Origin: Dermatemys mawii
Lineage: Eukaryota; Chordata; Testudines; Dermatemydidae
Assembly: GCA_007922305.1 (NCBI GenBank)
Contig: ML677334.1
Span: forward strand, 17,906,969 to 17,970,968
Reading direction: 5' to 3'
DNA length: 64,000 nucleotides
Under the pieces are notes generated by a model. The model saw only the letters and a program-made list of their open reading frames with translations, was not told the DNA's origin and ran no database searches. Of the stretch, positions 28,201 through 40,200 are shown in pieces. The translations under genes and the position numbers were made by a program. How positions within the stretch are numbered: position 1 is the first letter of the stretch; each line of letters opens with the position of its first letter.

Positions 28201-31200
28201 GGGCCCGGCACCCGGACCAGGAGGGGCCCTGGGGCTTGCGGCGGTCGGTCCAGCACCCCGGGCCGGGAGCGTGAGGCCCCGCGGCTTGCCACGCTCAGTC
28301 CAGCATCCCGGGCCGGGAGCACGGGGGCCCCGCGGCAAGACGCACTCGGCCAGGCTTCCTGGTCAGGAGCGCGGGGCCACACAGCTTACCATGCTCGGCC
28401 CAACCCGGCCCCCCTGCCGCACTGGGCCTGGCCCCCCTGCGGGCTACCGTGCTGGGCCCAGCCCCCCCCAGCCCCGCCCAGCAGCCGCTCTCAGCCCGAC
28501 CTGGAGCATGGGCCCGTGCAGCTTGCCACGCTTGGCCACTGACCCAACCCCCCTACCCAAGCTCGCAGGCTGGATAAAAATGGCCGGCAGGCCACATGTG
28601 GCCCGCAGGCCGTAGTTTGCCCACGTCTGGTCTAGGGCATATGATGATGATTTCAGAAAGGTTGGTTTTGGATTTAGACTGGTGTAACTCAAAGCAAGAT
28701 TTGGCTCATTATGCCCTTCTTTAAATGCATCCCCTAATGGTCTGATCCTAAACAAAGTCCATTGAAGTCAATGGAAAGACTCTTTTTAACTTCAGTGGCT
28801 TGAGCAATGCCCATATTTTCTTAGACTAACAGCCTGATACTCTAGCTATTTTTAATGTTTTCAACACTTTTACCTGTTCCTTTTCTCCATCTCCCTTTAC
28901 ATACCCTGCTTTGCTAAAACTGAATTTAGCCAAGAGCACCCTGCAACAAAACCATCACCTCATATTGCTTTTTATATTCTTCCTCCTCTTCCCCTTGTTA
29001 ATCAAGTCTGACTTGATGCACGTTATTGATGCCATTTCTATTTTTAAAACAACCTCAGGTGGAGAGACTTGGTGTCAATCCTATGGATTAGGGAAAATGG
29101 TAATAAAGGACATTGATGCTGTCCTTTAGAATGGAGTTAAATAAATGGAATAGTTAAGAGAGATTGTTCAAGCATGGACTGGCAGGTAATATCATAAGCA
29201 TAGTAGTTGTACTTTTTTTAAAAAAGTACTTTATTAAATTGCAGTTCCCTCTTTCTCCAGGCCTTCTGTTAAAACAGATCAGTTATGCACTAATTCTGCT
29301 CTCATTTCATTTTGAGTTGCCATTGGAGGCACTGGTGTTTTGATGAAAATCACTTAAACATGCCCCTAACAAGCAGCTTACTGAAACTCATCAAGGCAAA
29401 TCTAAATTAGTGATGTCTTCCTAAATGGAGATGACCCTTTGCTTTTCAGCCTGGAAAAAAGAACCTTTAATTGGACCTCTCTTCAAACTGCTGGATTTGT
29501 TGACTGTGGCCAGTCCTCTGAATTCCTGTACAGTTTTTGTTCCAGTCATGTTTTTTTCCTCCTCCCCCTCCACTTCTCTTGCCAGAGCATTATCAGATGA
29601 GTGTGCTGGAGTCTGCGCCAGTCAGCTCCACTGTGGGCCGTGTTGTTGCTAAAGACCTGGATGAAGGCATTAATGCTGAAATGAAATACAGCTTTGTAGA
29701 TGGAGATGAACTGGATGTCTTTGACATTAACACTGATCCTAATTACCAAGTTGGCATCATAACTGTGAAAAAGGTAGCAAGTTTTCTTTTTATATCCATT
29801 TATACAGCTAATAGTTCCGGTTACATTTCATGGGTGCAATATTCTGTTATGGCTACTGTAACTTGGTTCCCATTACATGACAATAGATTCTTTCCTGTTA
29901 TGAAACACCATTTCTTTAACACTCTTTGCTAAAATATGAAAACAGGCTGTATTCTCAATAAAAACCTTAAAAGGAGGGTACAGTGATCTGAATAAATAGG
30001 TTCATAAATGTCCCAGTTCAGTATTTATCCATGTAAATAACCTTTGTAGCTTAATTACATAACAGTGTGAGTGTTCTGATCAATATTTGTATTTGAACTG
30101 TAGACATTTTATATGCTGCTGTCCCAAAGCAAGCCAAAGAATTATTTATAAACCAATAAAAACCAGGCAGTTTTTTTAATTGCTGCTTGAAGATCCATAA
30201 ATGCTAATTAGGTTAGAAGCAGCTCTACTTTAAAATGGCAGGTATGAAATTACTAGTATTTTGTACCAGAGGCTACAGAGAAAGGAATATAGTATTTTGC
30301 TTAGAGTATTTCCTTCAGAGTATTTATTCTATAATGTTATATAAATGTTAGCTGTTGAACTCTCTTTCTAGATTATGAAATTATTGTTATACCTTTTCCT
30401 AGGCATATCTAGTGCACTCATAATGAAATACAGAGGAACCCTGCTATAATGCGACAATTGGGGTCCAAAAAATTCTATTGCAGTAAATGTGGGGTCGTGT
30501 TATAGTGGGGTTCCACTGTATTCAGAAGCAAGGGGTTTGCTGGAGCAGGAGGAGCTGAGGGCCAGACACGCCCCGCGTTATAACTGAATTTGCACTATCG
30601 TGGGGCGCATTATAGCGGGGTTCCACTGTACATTCTCTGTTTAAATAGCCTGAGCCAAAGTCCTCCAATAAAATAGAGTGACACATTAGAGGATCAAATC
30701 CATCCTCTACCTTTCCAGATTACTGTACCCCTTTGAGGAGTCTGATTTGTCTTACGTACCCCAAGTTTCATCTCACTTAAAAACTACTCGCTTACAAAAT
30801 CAGACAAAATATAAAATTGTCACAGCACACTATTACTGAAAAATTGTGTCCTTTCTCATTTTTACGCTATAATTATAAAATAAATCCATTGGAATATAAA
30901 TATTGTATTTACATTTCAGTGTATAGTGTCTATTGAGCAGTATAAACAAGTCATTGTATGAAATTTTAGTTTGTATTGACTTTGCTAGTGCTTTATATGT
31001 AGGCAAATATATAGATGAGTTTATGCCCCCCGGAAGACTTCTGTGTACCTGCAATTGAGAACCACTACTCTATTTCTTTAGGCCAAGATTCGACACATTT
31101 AAGCATAAGTATGCAGTACTATAAAAGCTGTATTGTAGAACATACCAAATGAGAAGAATATGTAATACCAACACAGTCAGATACATCTCATTCTAGGCTA

Positions 31201-34200
31201 TCTGAGTTTATATGTTTGTAAAACTGTGTATCTGTGGCATTTTATAAGATTATTAATTTGTGCATAGCCACCCTCCACTTTGGAAAAGTTCTCATTCTGA
31301 TCAAGATTTCAAACCCCCAAGGGCAGCAGAAATGACTGTGTGCGTTGCTTGCTCTGTAAGAGCTACAAAGTTTGTACCCAGAATGCAGCTGGGTGATTTT
31401 TGTTTTGGCCCCATCTCTACTAAATAGAACGTAGTTAGTCTATATTAACAAAAAAAAAATGATTTAGTTTTCCTCTCACACTATTAACAGGCTTACATAT
31501 TTGTAGTGTAACTTAAACTTTGGAGTCACTTAAATAGTAATTTCATGAGGCCAAGTGAGTCCAGTGTCTGGAGCAAAGGACTAGGAGCAAAAAAAATCCT
31601 AAACTGTTGTAATACAAACAGCCATTGATGCGTGTAGAGACACTGAGCAAGTCACTTAACCCCTTGTGCATCAGTCCAGCTGTAAAACTATATTTAAAAA
31701 GTAGCTATGGTTAATCTCAAAAAGTCTGGAGTGCCAAATGTTCTAAAATTTAGCTGAACTTCTTCAATCTGTATAGCATTTCAAACTTTAGTGAGTTCAG
31801 CATCTCTAAGTAGGTGGCTCTGTCTTCTGGTCAGCTGAAAAGCGGAGCCCTGGCTCTTACTCCCCACGTGGGAGAAGATAGCTAGTTTTTCTTCAAGTAG
31901 CATCTCTGTGGGTGCTCCACTGTAGGTGTATGTGTTCTGTGTGCCTCTAATTGCAGATTTTTGGTGACAGTGTCCATTGAGCTGGCACATGTGCTCTCCC
32001 TCCTTTGTGGTCTGCCTCAAGGCTAGCTTGCACTATAGCGGTGAACTCCGCTCACTTCCTTGTGAATTCCACTCACTTCCTTCTCCATGCCTTTGGCTCA
32101 AAGGGAGTGAGCTGAGGGAGTGAGCAGTCATCCCTTGCTTATCTGTGTCATTAGCATAAATAATTGTTTTTGTTTCTTTTGTTCTCCTTAATAATTAGAG
32201 TTTCCTCTTTTTCTTTTTACTCCTTTTGGGATTTTAAAAAAGAGAGAGAGAAAGGACAGGAAACTAAAGTTCTTTTTCTTTCTATCTGGGGGCATCCCCC
32301 CCCCCCCCCCCGCATTTCATTAACTTTTTTCAGTATTAAAAAAAAGGAAAAGAAGAAGAGGGGTAAATACAACACTTTTTCTGCATTCCTTACTGTTAGA
32401 ATATGATAGGCCCCACCCAGAGACATGCCTGGCTCTCCCTGTTCCAAGAGGTGCCTCTAGGGTGACCACATGTCCAGATTTTATAGGGACAGTCCTGATT
32501 TTTGAGTCTTTTTCTATATTTAGGCCCCCATTCCCTGTCCCAATTTTTCACACTTGTTGTCTGGTCACCCTAGGTGCCTCTCCTGCAAAAATCAATTCCT
32601 GTAACAGCCAGACACACTCACAGAAGCATAGGCAGCAAGTTGTATGGGCCCATGGTGCCAATATTTGGAGGTGGGTCTCTCCCCTGGCCCTGCCTGGAGT
32701 GGATCCATCTTCCTGTTTTTTCCCAAAACCACATTGTGACAACACGGAGATGATTCTGCATATGCTAGATGTTAGCAGGATACTAGCATTTTACTTGGAC
32801 AGGACTAAGGACTTTAGGAAATCCCCTAAACTTTTCCTTTTGTCCACAGAAAGATCCCAAAGCTCTGAGATATTGGATCAAAATCTATCCAGATTGGTCT
32901 CTGATTGCATTAATCACCTTTATCAGGATGCCACCTGCTTCCGTCCAGAGTCCATATGCACTCCATGAGGTCAATTTCTACCTCAATCACATTCCTTAAA
33001 CATATCCCTACCTCAGTAATCTGTAGAGCAATGACTTGGGCCTCAGCCCATACTTCCACCAAACATTCGGTGATCACTGAATCGGCCCCTAGTGCCATCT
33101 TCAACTCCATAGTACTCTCTGTAGTAACAGACTCCACACCGAAGTCCCAGCCTCTAGCAGTGGGCATTGCTCAGGAGTCACCTAGAGTGGAGCACCCAAT
33201 AGGGATACTACTCAAAGAAGAAGAGGAAGTTACTCACCTTGTGCAGTAACGATGGTTCTTGCAGATGTGTGTCCCTGTGGGTGCTGTACAATCTGCCCTC
33301 CACCCCTCTTCCTCAGAGTTCTCTATAGGGTTCTGCGGTGGAGAAGGAAGTCAGCGGGGCTCACCAGCAGAGTGCTAGATAGGCCTGAGGCAGACCAAGA
33401 GGGAGGGAGAGCACATGCAAGGGCTCAACGGACACTGCTACCAAAATCTCCTATTATAGGTGCAGGGGCGCACATACGCCTACAGTGTAACACCCACAGG
33501 GACACACATCTCGAAGAACCATCGTTACTGCACAAAGTGAGTAACTTCCTCTTCTGGTTGCCACAGACTGGCTCAGCAGAGGGTAGCAATTACAGCAAAC
33601 TATTGACTTCCACTGTGGTGCATGCCCCCCCCCCACCCCACCTCCCAATAATCTCTGCTGCCTATGGGTTGGGGACAACTTCTGCCATTTATGCTGGGCC
33701 CTCCCACATACCTACCACTACTGGCCTTCCCCTTCATCCTCCTTGAATGCACTCCAGTGGAAAACACTCAGGCCTGCTTCCCAATTGTCCTGCCACCCAG
33801 CCCTCTCACAGTTCTCCTACCCATCTAATTTCAGTCTGGTGTCAAAAAGAAAAGAATTACAAAGATTGAAGGTCAATAGTGCTCCAAGAGATTGGAAATA
33901 GCTGTACAAGCCTCAATCAGATCTATCTCCACAGTGAATTAAGTGGGTTAATGATGTACTCTATGCAAGACTGTTTCATGGTTCTAAGGTTACAAAATAC
34001 CAGGCTAAAAACCATAAAATCCATGATTTTTACAGCACACAATATGCTTCTGAAAACTGGGCAACTGCATTGTAGGCACAAAGTTTGTTTTCCTCAGACT
34101 CTGCACCAGTTAAGGGGATTCTACTGAGCTGTTTTCCACCATAAAACTCCCTATATGTTAAGGGTTAGTGAACATTTAGTTATTAGAACTGCAAGAAATT

Positions 34201-37200
34201 AAATTTGCAGCAGGGTCCCCCATAACTTTTAACTATAACCTTGCAGTTGCTTATACGTCTCCTAGACTTATGGATAGCGCTTGATTGGGTGGACGTTTTT
34301 CAAGTGTATCAAACAAAACCCTTCCTCTCATCACTTTAGTGATTGGGTTTTTAGTTAATAAGAGAATGTACCTGAAGCAACTGCCACTTCAGAATTTATT
34401 TTCAACTAAAAATATTTAGACGTGGTATTTGGCATAAAGACTATCTGTGTAATAGACATCTGTGGAAAAGACACCAAGATGCAGTATAAAGGGGAGAAGC
34501 ATTTATTTCAGGCACGCAGGAGGCTGCAGCCAACACAATGAATTCAACAGGCTTAACACCATCCTTCTCTCTTCCTCAGCCCTTAAGTTTTGAGAGCAAG
34601 AAAAGCTACACTTTAAAAGTAGAGGGCACCAATCCCCACCTGGAAATGCGCTTCCTGAACCTGGGCCCCTTCCGAGACACCACGACTGTGCACATCAGTG
34701 TGGAAGATGTGGATGAGCCCCCAGTGTTTGAGCCTAACTTCTATTTTGTGGAAGTGCCTGAGGATGTGGAGATTGGAACCACCATACAAATTATTTCTGC
34801 CAGGGACCCTGATGTGACCAACAACTCAATCAGGTTTTTCATGGTGTTTCTTTTAGCTTTTAATGTTATCCAGAGACTTTCTACTGTATGTCTTAGGCCA
34901 AATCCTCAACTGGTGTAAACTGAAACCTTGATTGCAGATCTGTCCCCATATTGTGTTGTAGGTAATCAACTCTCTTCTCGCTTTTCCCTTCTGTTTCAAA
35001 GCACATAGTGTGCATGTAACAATCTTTGTCAACAGTTCAGCTATACAAATACATTTGTAATAGATAGAGTGCATGCGATTAACATTGTGACAGTCAAGCT
35101 GCTTAACTGGAGATTCCCATAAGCAATAAAGGAAGGTAAACTACATTCACAGTCAGTCAAGCTCAGTCAGTTCACAGTCAGTCAAGCACAGTCAGTCAAG
35201 ACAGTCAAGCTGCTTAACTAGAGATTCCCATGAGCAATAAAGGAAGGTAAACTACATTCATAGTCAGGGGAGCTGCATGTCTACAAATTAGCCAGGAACC
35301 AAAAGAATAGCTGCATGATCATCTCTCTCATTTCCAGAGTGGCAGCCAAGTCTTAGCAGAAAAGACCAATGTTCTTTGAGGCCATCTCATGTATTCATTG
35401 TTGAAACTTACATAAAGTTGCAGGTTTATTGCATGTTCACAGACCAGCAGATAACACTTAAAAGTTTCTCTGATCTATACAAGCGGTCGCTATATTGTTT
35501 CCCTTCAACTGTGCAAGTTCAGCTTCTCAGCTGCCTGGCTTCAGGATCTTTACAGAGGAGCACAGCAGGAACAGTAGATGCTGAGTTGTACAATTTTTGA
35601 AGGGACAATGAAATCCTTATATGTGGTTTTATAGGCTTCACATAGGGAGGGAACCTGACAGACACACAGCCTGTTCTGCTTAGTGCACCATTTTCCCCTA
35701 GAAGTGCTCTCTCTAAGATGTATTCTTTCCTTTTTCCTAACTCCTATCTAGGTAATGAGACTATCTTTCATTCTGCTCTGTGCTTCTCATCTTAGTCTTT
35801 CCTTCAGCATCAATAAAACTACGTCATTTTGCTCTCTCTTCTTCAGGGTCTTATCATTCTAATCATTTTCTGGCATCATCCACACTCTGCAGATCTGCAG
35901 TGAAAACAAGTTTGAGTGTATTTGGGAAAAAATATATCTTTACAGATACAAAGAGTAGATGTGTGTTCATATTTTCACTGTAGTTTTTGAGTTTTTTTCC
36001 AGACTTTTCAACTAACTCACTTGTGAACAAGCTTTTTAAGGTGGGGTGGGGGAATACAAACAGCAAGGCAAGAACAACTATTTAAATTCTGGAACAATTA
36101 AAAATATGCCCCAGTATTTACATACACATATTTTCTTTTATGCAGCCTCTCTTTCTTTCTGCATTGTAAATGCACAGACAGAAACAAACTATGAGTGATT
36201 GATTTAGCTAAATAAAGCTGTAGAAATCAACATTTGCTCCTCCACTGCCTTGTACCTTCTTTGGCCAGTTACATCTATGCCTAATGAGAGCAAAATCAGA
36301 ATGGTAGTGTTTTACACCATCTTTTCACTTACTTTCTACTGGTGTAAATGACTGCACGGGGTGCAAGGTTGGGGAGAATCTGGCCCTCATTGTGCAAAAT
36401 TGAAAGGAGGGGGGAAAACATACATTCAGTGCATCAGAAATGAGTTCTCCAGAAACTAAGGTTGTAATCCAAAAAATAATAATAATAAACTACCTTTTTT
36501 CTAATTTGAAAATAAGTTTAAAGAGTCAGAACATGTTTCAGAAGGGCTCACTAAACACATGGGAACACTCAAATCCTTTTATTCCCAGCTTCTGGCATCT
36601 GGACTCCCCCTCTGAGAGACTCTGATTGCTGGAAATATGGCTTGAATACTGCTGAATGACTAAGGAAGATTATTTAAACAGTACAATGGAAGTGAGCGTG
36701 GAAGACTAGTTATTAATAGGAGATGGTGTCTGGAGAAATCAGTACAAAGCCTCCACCTGTGCTTTGTGACATCACTGATTAATGCTGAACCACTAATCAG
36801 ACGGCAATATTCACTTTCAGATACTAACTGTCCTTAAACCGTCATAGGAAAAGTCTTTTTATAGACCTCATACAAGAATTATTATAGAAAAATACAGCAA
36901 CCTTCATGCAGATTTCTGTAATAAATCTAATACATCAAAAATCTCTATTTAAAATAGAAGAAATACCCTTTTTCCCCCTTCTCCACTTTTTCTGGGGAAA
37001 AAAAATTGCTACTTCTTTCCCAAGTGCATAGCTTTACAGTGTTTTGTATTGCCAGTGCTATACAACATGATGCTGTCTCAAAATCAGTCTTGTGTGTTTG
37101 TTCTGCAGATTGTAAAGCAGAAAAAAATTCAGAATAATGGTCCTGGTTCTGCTTCTGTTGATGTCAGTGGATAAACTCGTATTCAGTTCAATGAGAGCAC

Positions 37201-40200
37201 TGTGGAAATGGGTCTGAACTATCTAAACAATGGTGCTTGGATTAGTCCCTGGTGATAGGTTTTGAGGGAGTGCCTATATTTGCTAGATACCCGTAATAGA
37301 TTAACAGTATACGTTACAGATACACATTATACATTACACATCAGCAACCTCCTCAAAACAGAAAGAAGGGGGGGGGGGAACCAGTCTACTGTAGTCTTTA
37401 ATTTAGTGTGAAAATTAAACTTATTTCTCATCTACAGAAAAACATCATCATATTGCAGAGAAAGTAGTCTTTGCTTCCATAGGCCAAATGTTCTTTTCCA
37501 CAAAGTCAAATGAATCTGTGGACCTCCTTACTGCAGGATATCATTGATGCAAACAGGTGTCAGAAAAGGATTGCACATTATTGGCTGATTGAAGACTCTC
37601 AGAGTCAGAATGGTATTGAGGGGACAGATGAACTGCCTCCACGGCAGTGGCTGGATACACTTCTGCCCCCTATGTTCCCATTGCCATCTGAGAATTTTGG
37701 ATGTGCAGAGAAATAGCAAAATTTCCACCTCTACTAAATACATGACAGACATCATGAAACACAGTGAAAATCCTTCTGGAGGGTGATAATTGTGGATCAG
37801 ATGTCTGAATTTTTTTAAAAAATGCCAAAATGTATCTGACAACTCTGCTCACCACTGAGAGAGAATATTCCAGCTTGTTCTAACATCCAAACTAACATGG
37901 TTACTATACTGGTAGAGTCAAAGTAGTTCAATCTCCTGTTGCTTGGACACCTTTATAGTAATATAAAAATGCTTATACCAGCAGATCTTATTCCTGTACA
38001 GGAAAGGGAATAACTATACCAGGATAAAGGTACTTTGTAGTGGTATAACTGCATCCCCAGCAGGGGTTGTACTAGTATAACTACCAGTAACAGACTCCCA
38101 GCCAATTAGTTATGCAGTACAACTTTCAGTGTAGTCTGTGGTGAACTGTGCATTACACTCCCAACCCTCCATCTTCAAACCATTAGTGTTCCCCATGAAA
38201 AGATGCCAATACTGAATGACTTATCAGTTAGTGAGGGCTCCAGTCCTTACCTACTGAAGTCAACAGGAACAGGAATAGGTCCTAGATGAATGCAGTTATG
38301 TTCAGTTGATGAGGTTCCTTAGTGGCTCAAAACTGGGTGACTGGGCAACAAAATGGGAGATTAAATTCAATGTTGATAAATGCGAATGTAATCCCAACTA
38401 TACATATAAAATGATGGGATCTAAATTAGCTGTTGCCACTCAAGAAAGATATCTTGTAGTCACTGTGGATAGTTCTCTGAAAACATCCCCTCAATGTGCA
38501 GTGGCAGTCAAAAAAGCTAACAGAATGTTGTGAATAATTAGGAAAAGGATAGATAATACGACAGAAAAATATCATATTGTCTCTATATAAATCCATGGTA
38601 GGCCAACATCTTGAATATTTTATGCAGATGTGGTTGCCCCATCTCAAAAAAGATGCATTTGAATTGGAAAAGGAACATAAAAGGACAACCAAAATGATTA
38701 GGGGGTATAGAATGGCTGCTGTTTGAGGAGAGAGTAATAAAACTGGGATTTGTCAGCTTGGAAAAGAGATGCCTAAGGGAGCATATGAGAGAGGTCTATA
38801 AAATCATGACTGGTGTGGAGAAAGTAAATAAGTGTTTTTTACTCCTTATAATACAAAAACTAAATTAGGGGTCACCAAATGAAGTGAATAGGCAGCAGGT
38901 TTAAAACAAAAGGCAGTATTTCTTCACCCAACACACAGTCAACCTGTGGAACTCTTTGCCAGAAGATGTTGTGAAGGCCAAAACTATAGCAGGGCTTGAA
39001 AAAGAACTAGATAAGTTCATGGAGGATAAGTCCACCAATGGCTGTTAGCTAGGATGGGGAGGGATGGTGTCCCTGCCTTCTGTTTGCCAAAAGCTGGGAA
39101 TGGGTGACAGGGGCTGGATCACTTGTTGATTACCTTGTCTTTTCATTCCCTTGGCCACCATTGGAAAACAGGCTACCGGGCTAGAATGACCATTGGTCTG
39201 ACCCAGTATGGCCGTTCTTATGGCTGTAGCACATTTCCACTAGAGTTGCATAATATTTTTAATATGTACTTTTGCAGATATTCAATTGATAGAAGCAGTG
39301 ATCCTGGGAGGTTCTTTTACGTTGACATTGCAAGAGGAGCTCTGATGACTGCAAGACCTCTTGACCGGGAAGACCTTTCTTGGCACAATATCACTGTGCT
39401 GGCTGTGGAGCTGAGTAAGTAGATGGAGACTCTAGATAGATTAGAGATACAATAGGTACAGTGATAGATTATTTTCAATTAAGCGATTCACTTTTTTTTT
39501 ATTGAATGGAAGTCACATTATCTGTCTGAATTGAACTTCTCACATTACAGAGTAAACATTGCATTTTGGTTTTTACACTCTTTTGTAGAGGGATGAGATG
39601 GGGGGGTTACAATTAAATGCAGAGTATTGTTTTCTCAAATCATTAGTATTCAAGGGAATTACTGTAAAACTCTTGAAATATGATTCAGTGAGAGCCCTCT
39701 CACCAGAACAACTAGTTAACAAAAGCAGATGCTGCAGTGTGTATCAGAGTAGAAACCAAGAGTCCTAGGAAGGATTGAATGGCTCAGGGAATTGGTAATA
39801 GGATGAAAGCTTTTTCACTTCTGGGTCATTGGTTCAAATGTATCCTAGGTCAGTAGAGAGCAAATGTCATTACCATCTGCTTGCTGTTTACAGCCAAGTC
39901 ATTTTGCACAAGCCACTGAAGCTGTCTGAATTGCTTTTAACAACTCCAGAACAGCTGAAATTTGCTAGGATTCCTTGTTTAATTACATACCAAAAACTCA
40001 GTCCAGATTCACTATGGTGCATTTCTAGGTGCAAAAGAGGCACTGACCATTTTAAAATGAATCTATGAAAAACTGCAATTATGATAGAACTTAGCCTAGG
40101 GTTTGGGGTACAAGTGAACATGAAATTCAGGGCAGAGCTCTCGGCATTTGAGCTGAAACCTCGCAAGGTTTTGTTAATGAGCTCAGTCCATTTTCTTGCG

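Larger units (their letters stand above)
26980..29585 (+). other. CDH20: CDH20 intron 4 (2.6 kb)
   Basis: Bordered by GTGAGT and TTGCCAG. AT-rich at 27060-27480. It contains a GC-rich hAT element at 27830-28629. The remainder is not recognised. Confidence 0.8.
31891..33217 (+). mobile_element. DIRS-like tyrosine-recombinase retroelement remnant
   Basis: Inverted ends: 31891-31928 (cttcaagtagcatctctgtg...) pairs imperfectly with 33179-33217 (complement ctttgagtagtatccctatt...), both sharing gggtgctccact or close. Inside, near the right end, are tyrosine-recombinase-like fragments. DIRS elements combine inverted termini with a tyrosine recombinase, so the assignment is plausible. Reverse transcriptase is absent. 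A MITE (32459-32571) is nested within it. Confidence 0.58.
29774..34579 (+). other. CDH20: CDH20 intron 5 (4.8 kb)
   Basis: Bordered by GTAGCA and CTTCCTCAG. It holds several transposons listed separately between 30431 and 33555. 33560-34560 and 29780-30420 show no recognisable feature. Confidence 0.8.
34834..39277 (+). other. CDH20: CDH20 intron 6 (4.4 kb)
   Basis: Bordered by the poor donor GTTTTT and the acceptor TTTTGCAG. It contains a 111-bp-period duplication (35091), a G run near 37370, a possible MITE (about 37915-38140) and a CR1. 35280-37900 shows no recognisable feature. Confidence 0.8.

Noticed and set aside
28140..28520. CpG island / promoter
   Set aside because: The CpG richness is explained by the tandem array in a transposon in intron 4.
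28148..28615. 155- and 130-codon ORFs on + and opposing ORFs on -
   Set aside because: They come from the CpG-rich tandem array inside the hAT element at 27830-28629.
33252..33746. 164-codon + ORF
   Set aside because: It crosses the foldback element and a C-run without any protein signature.
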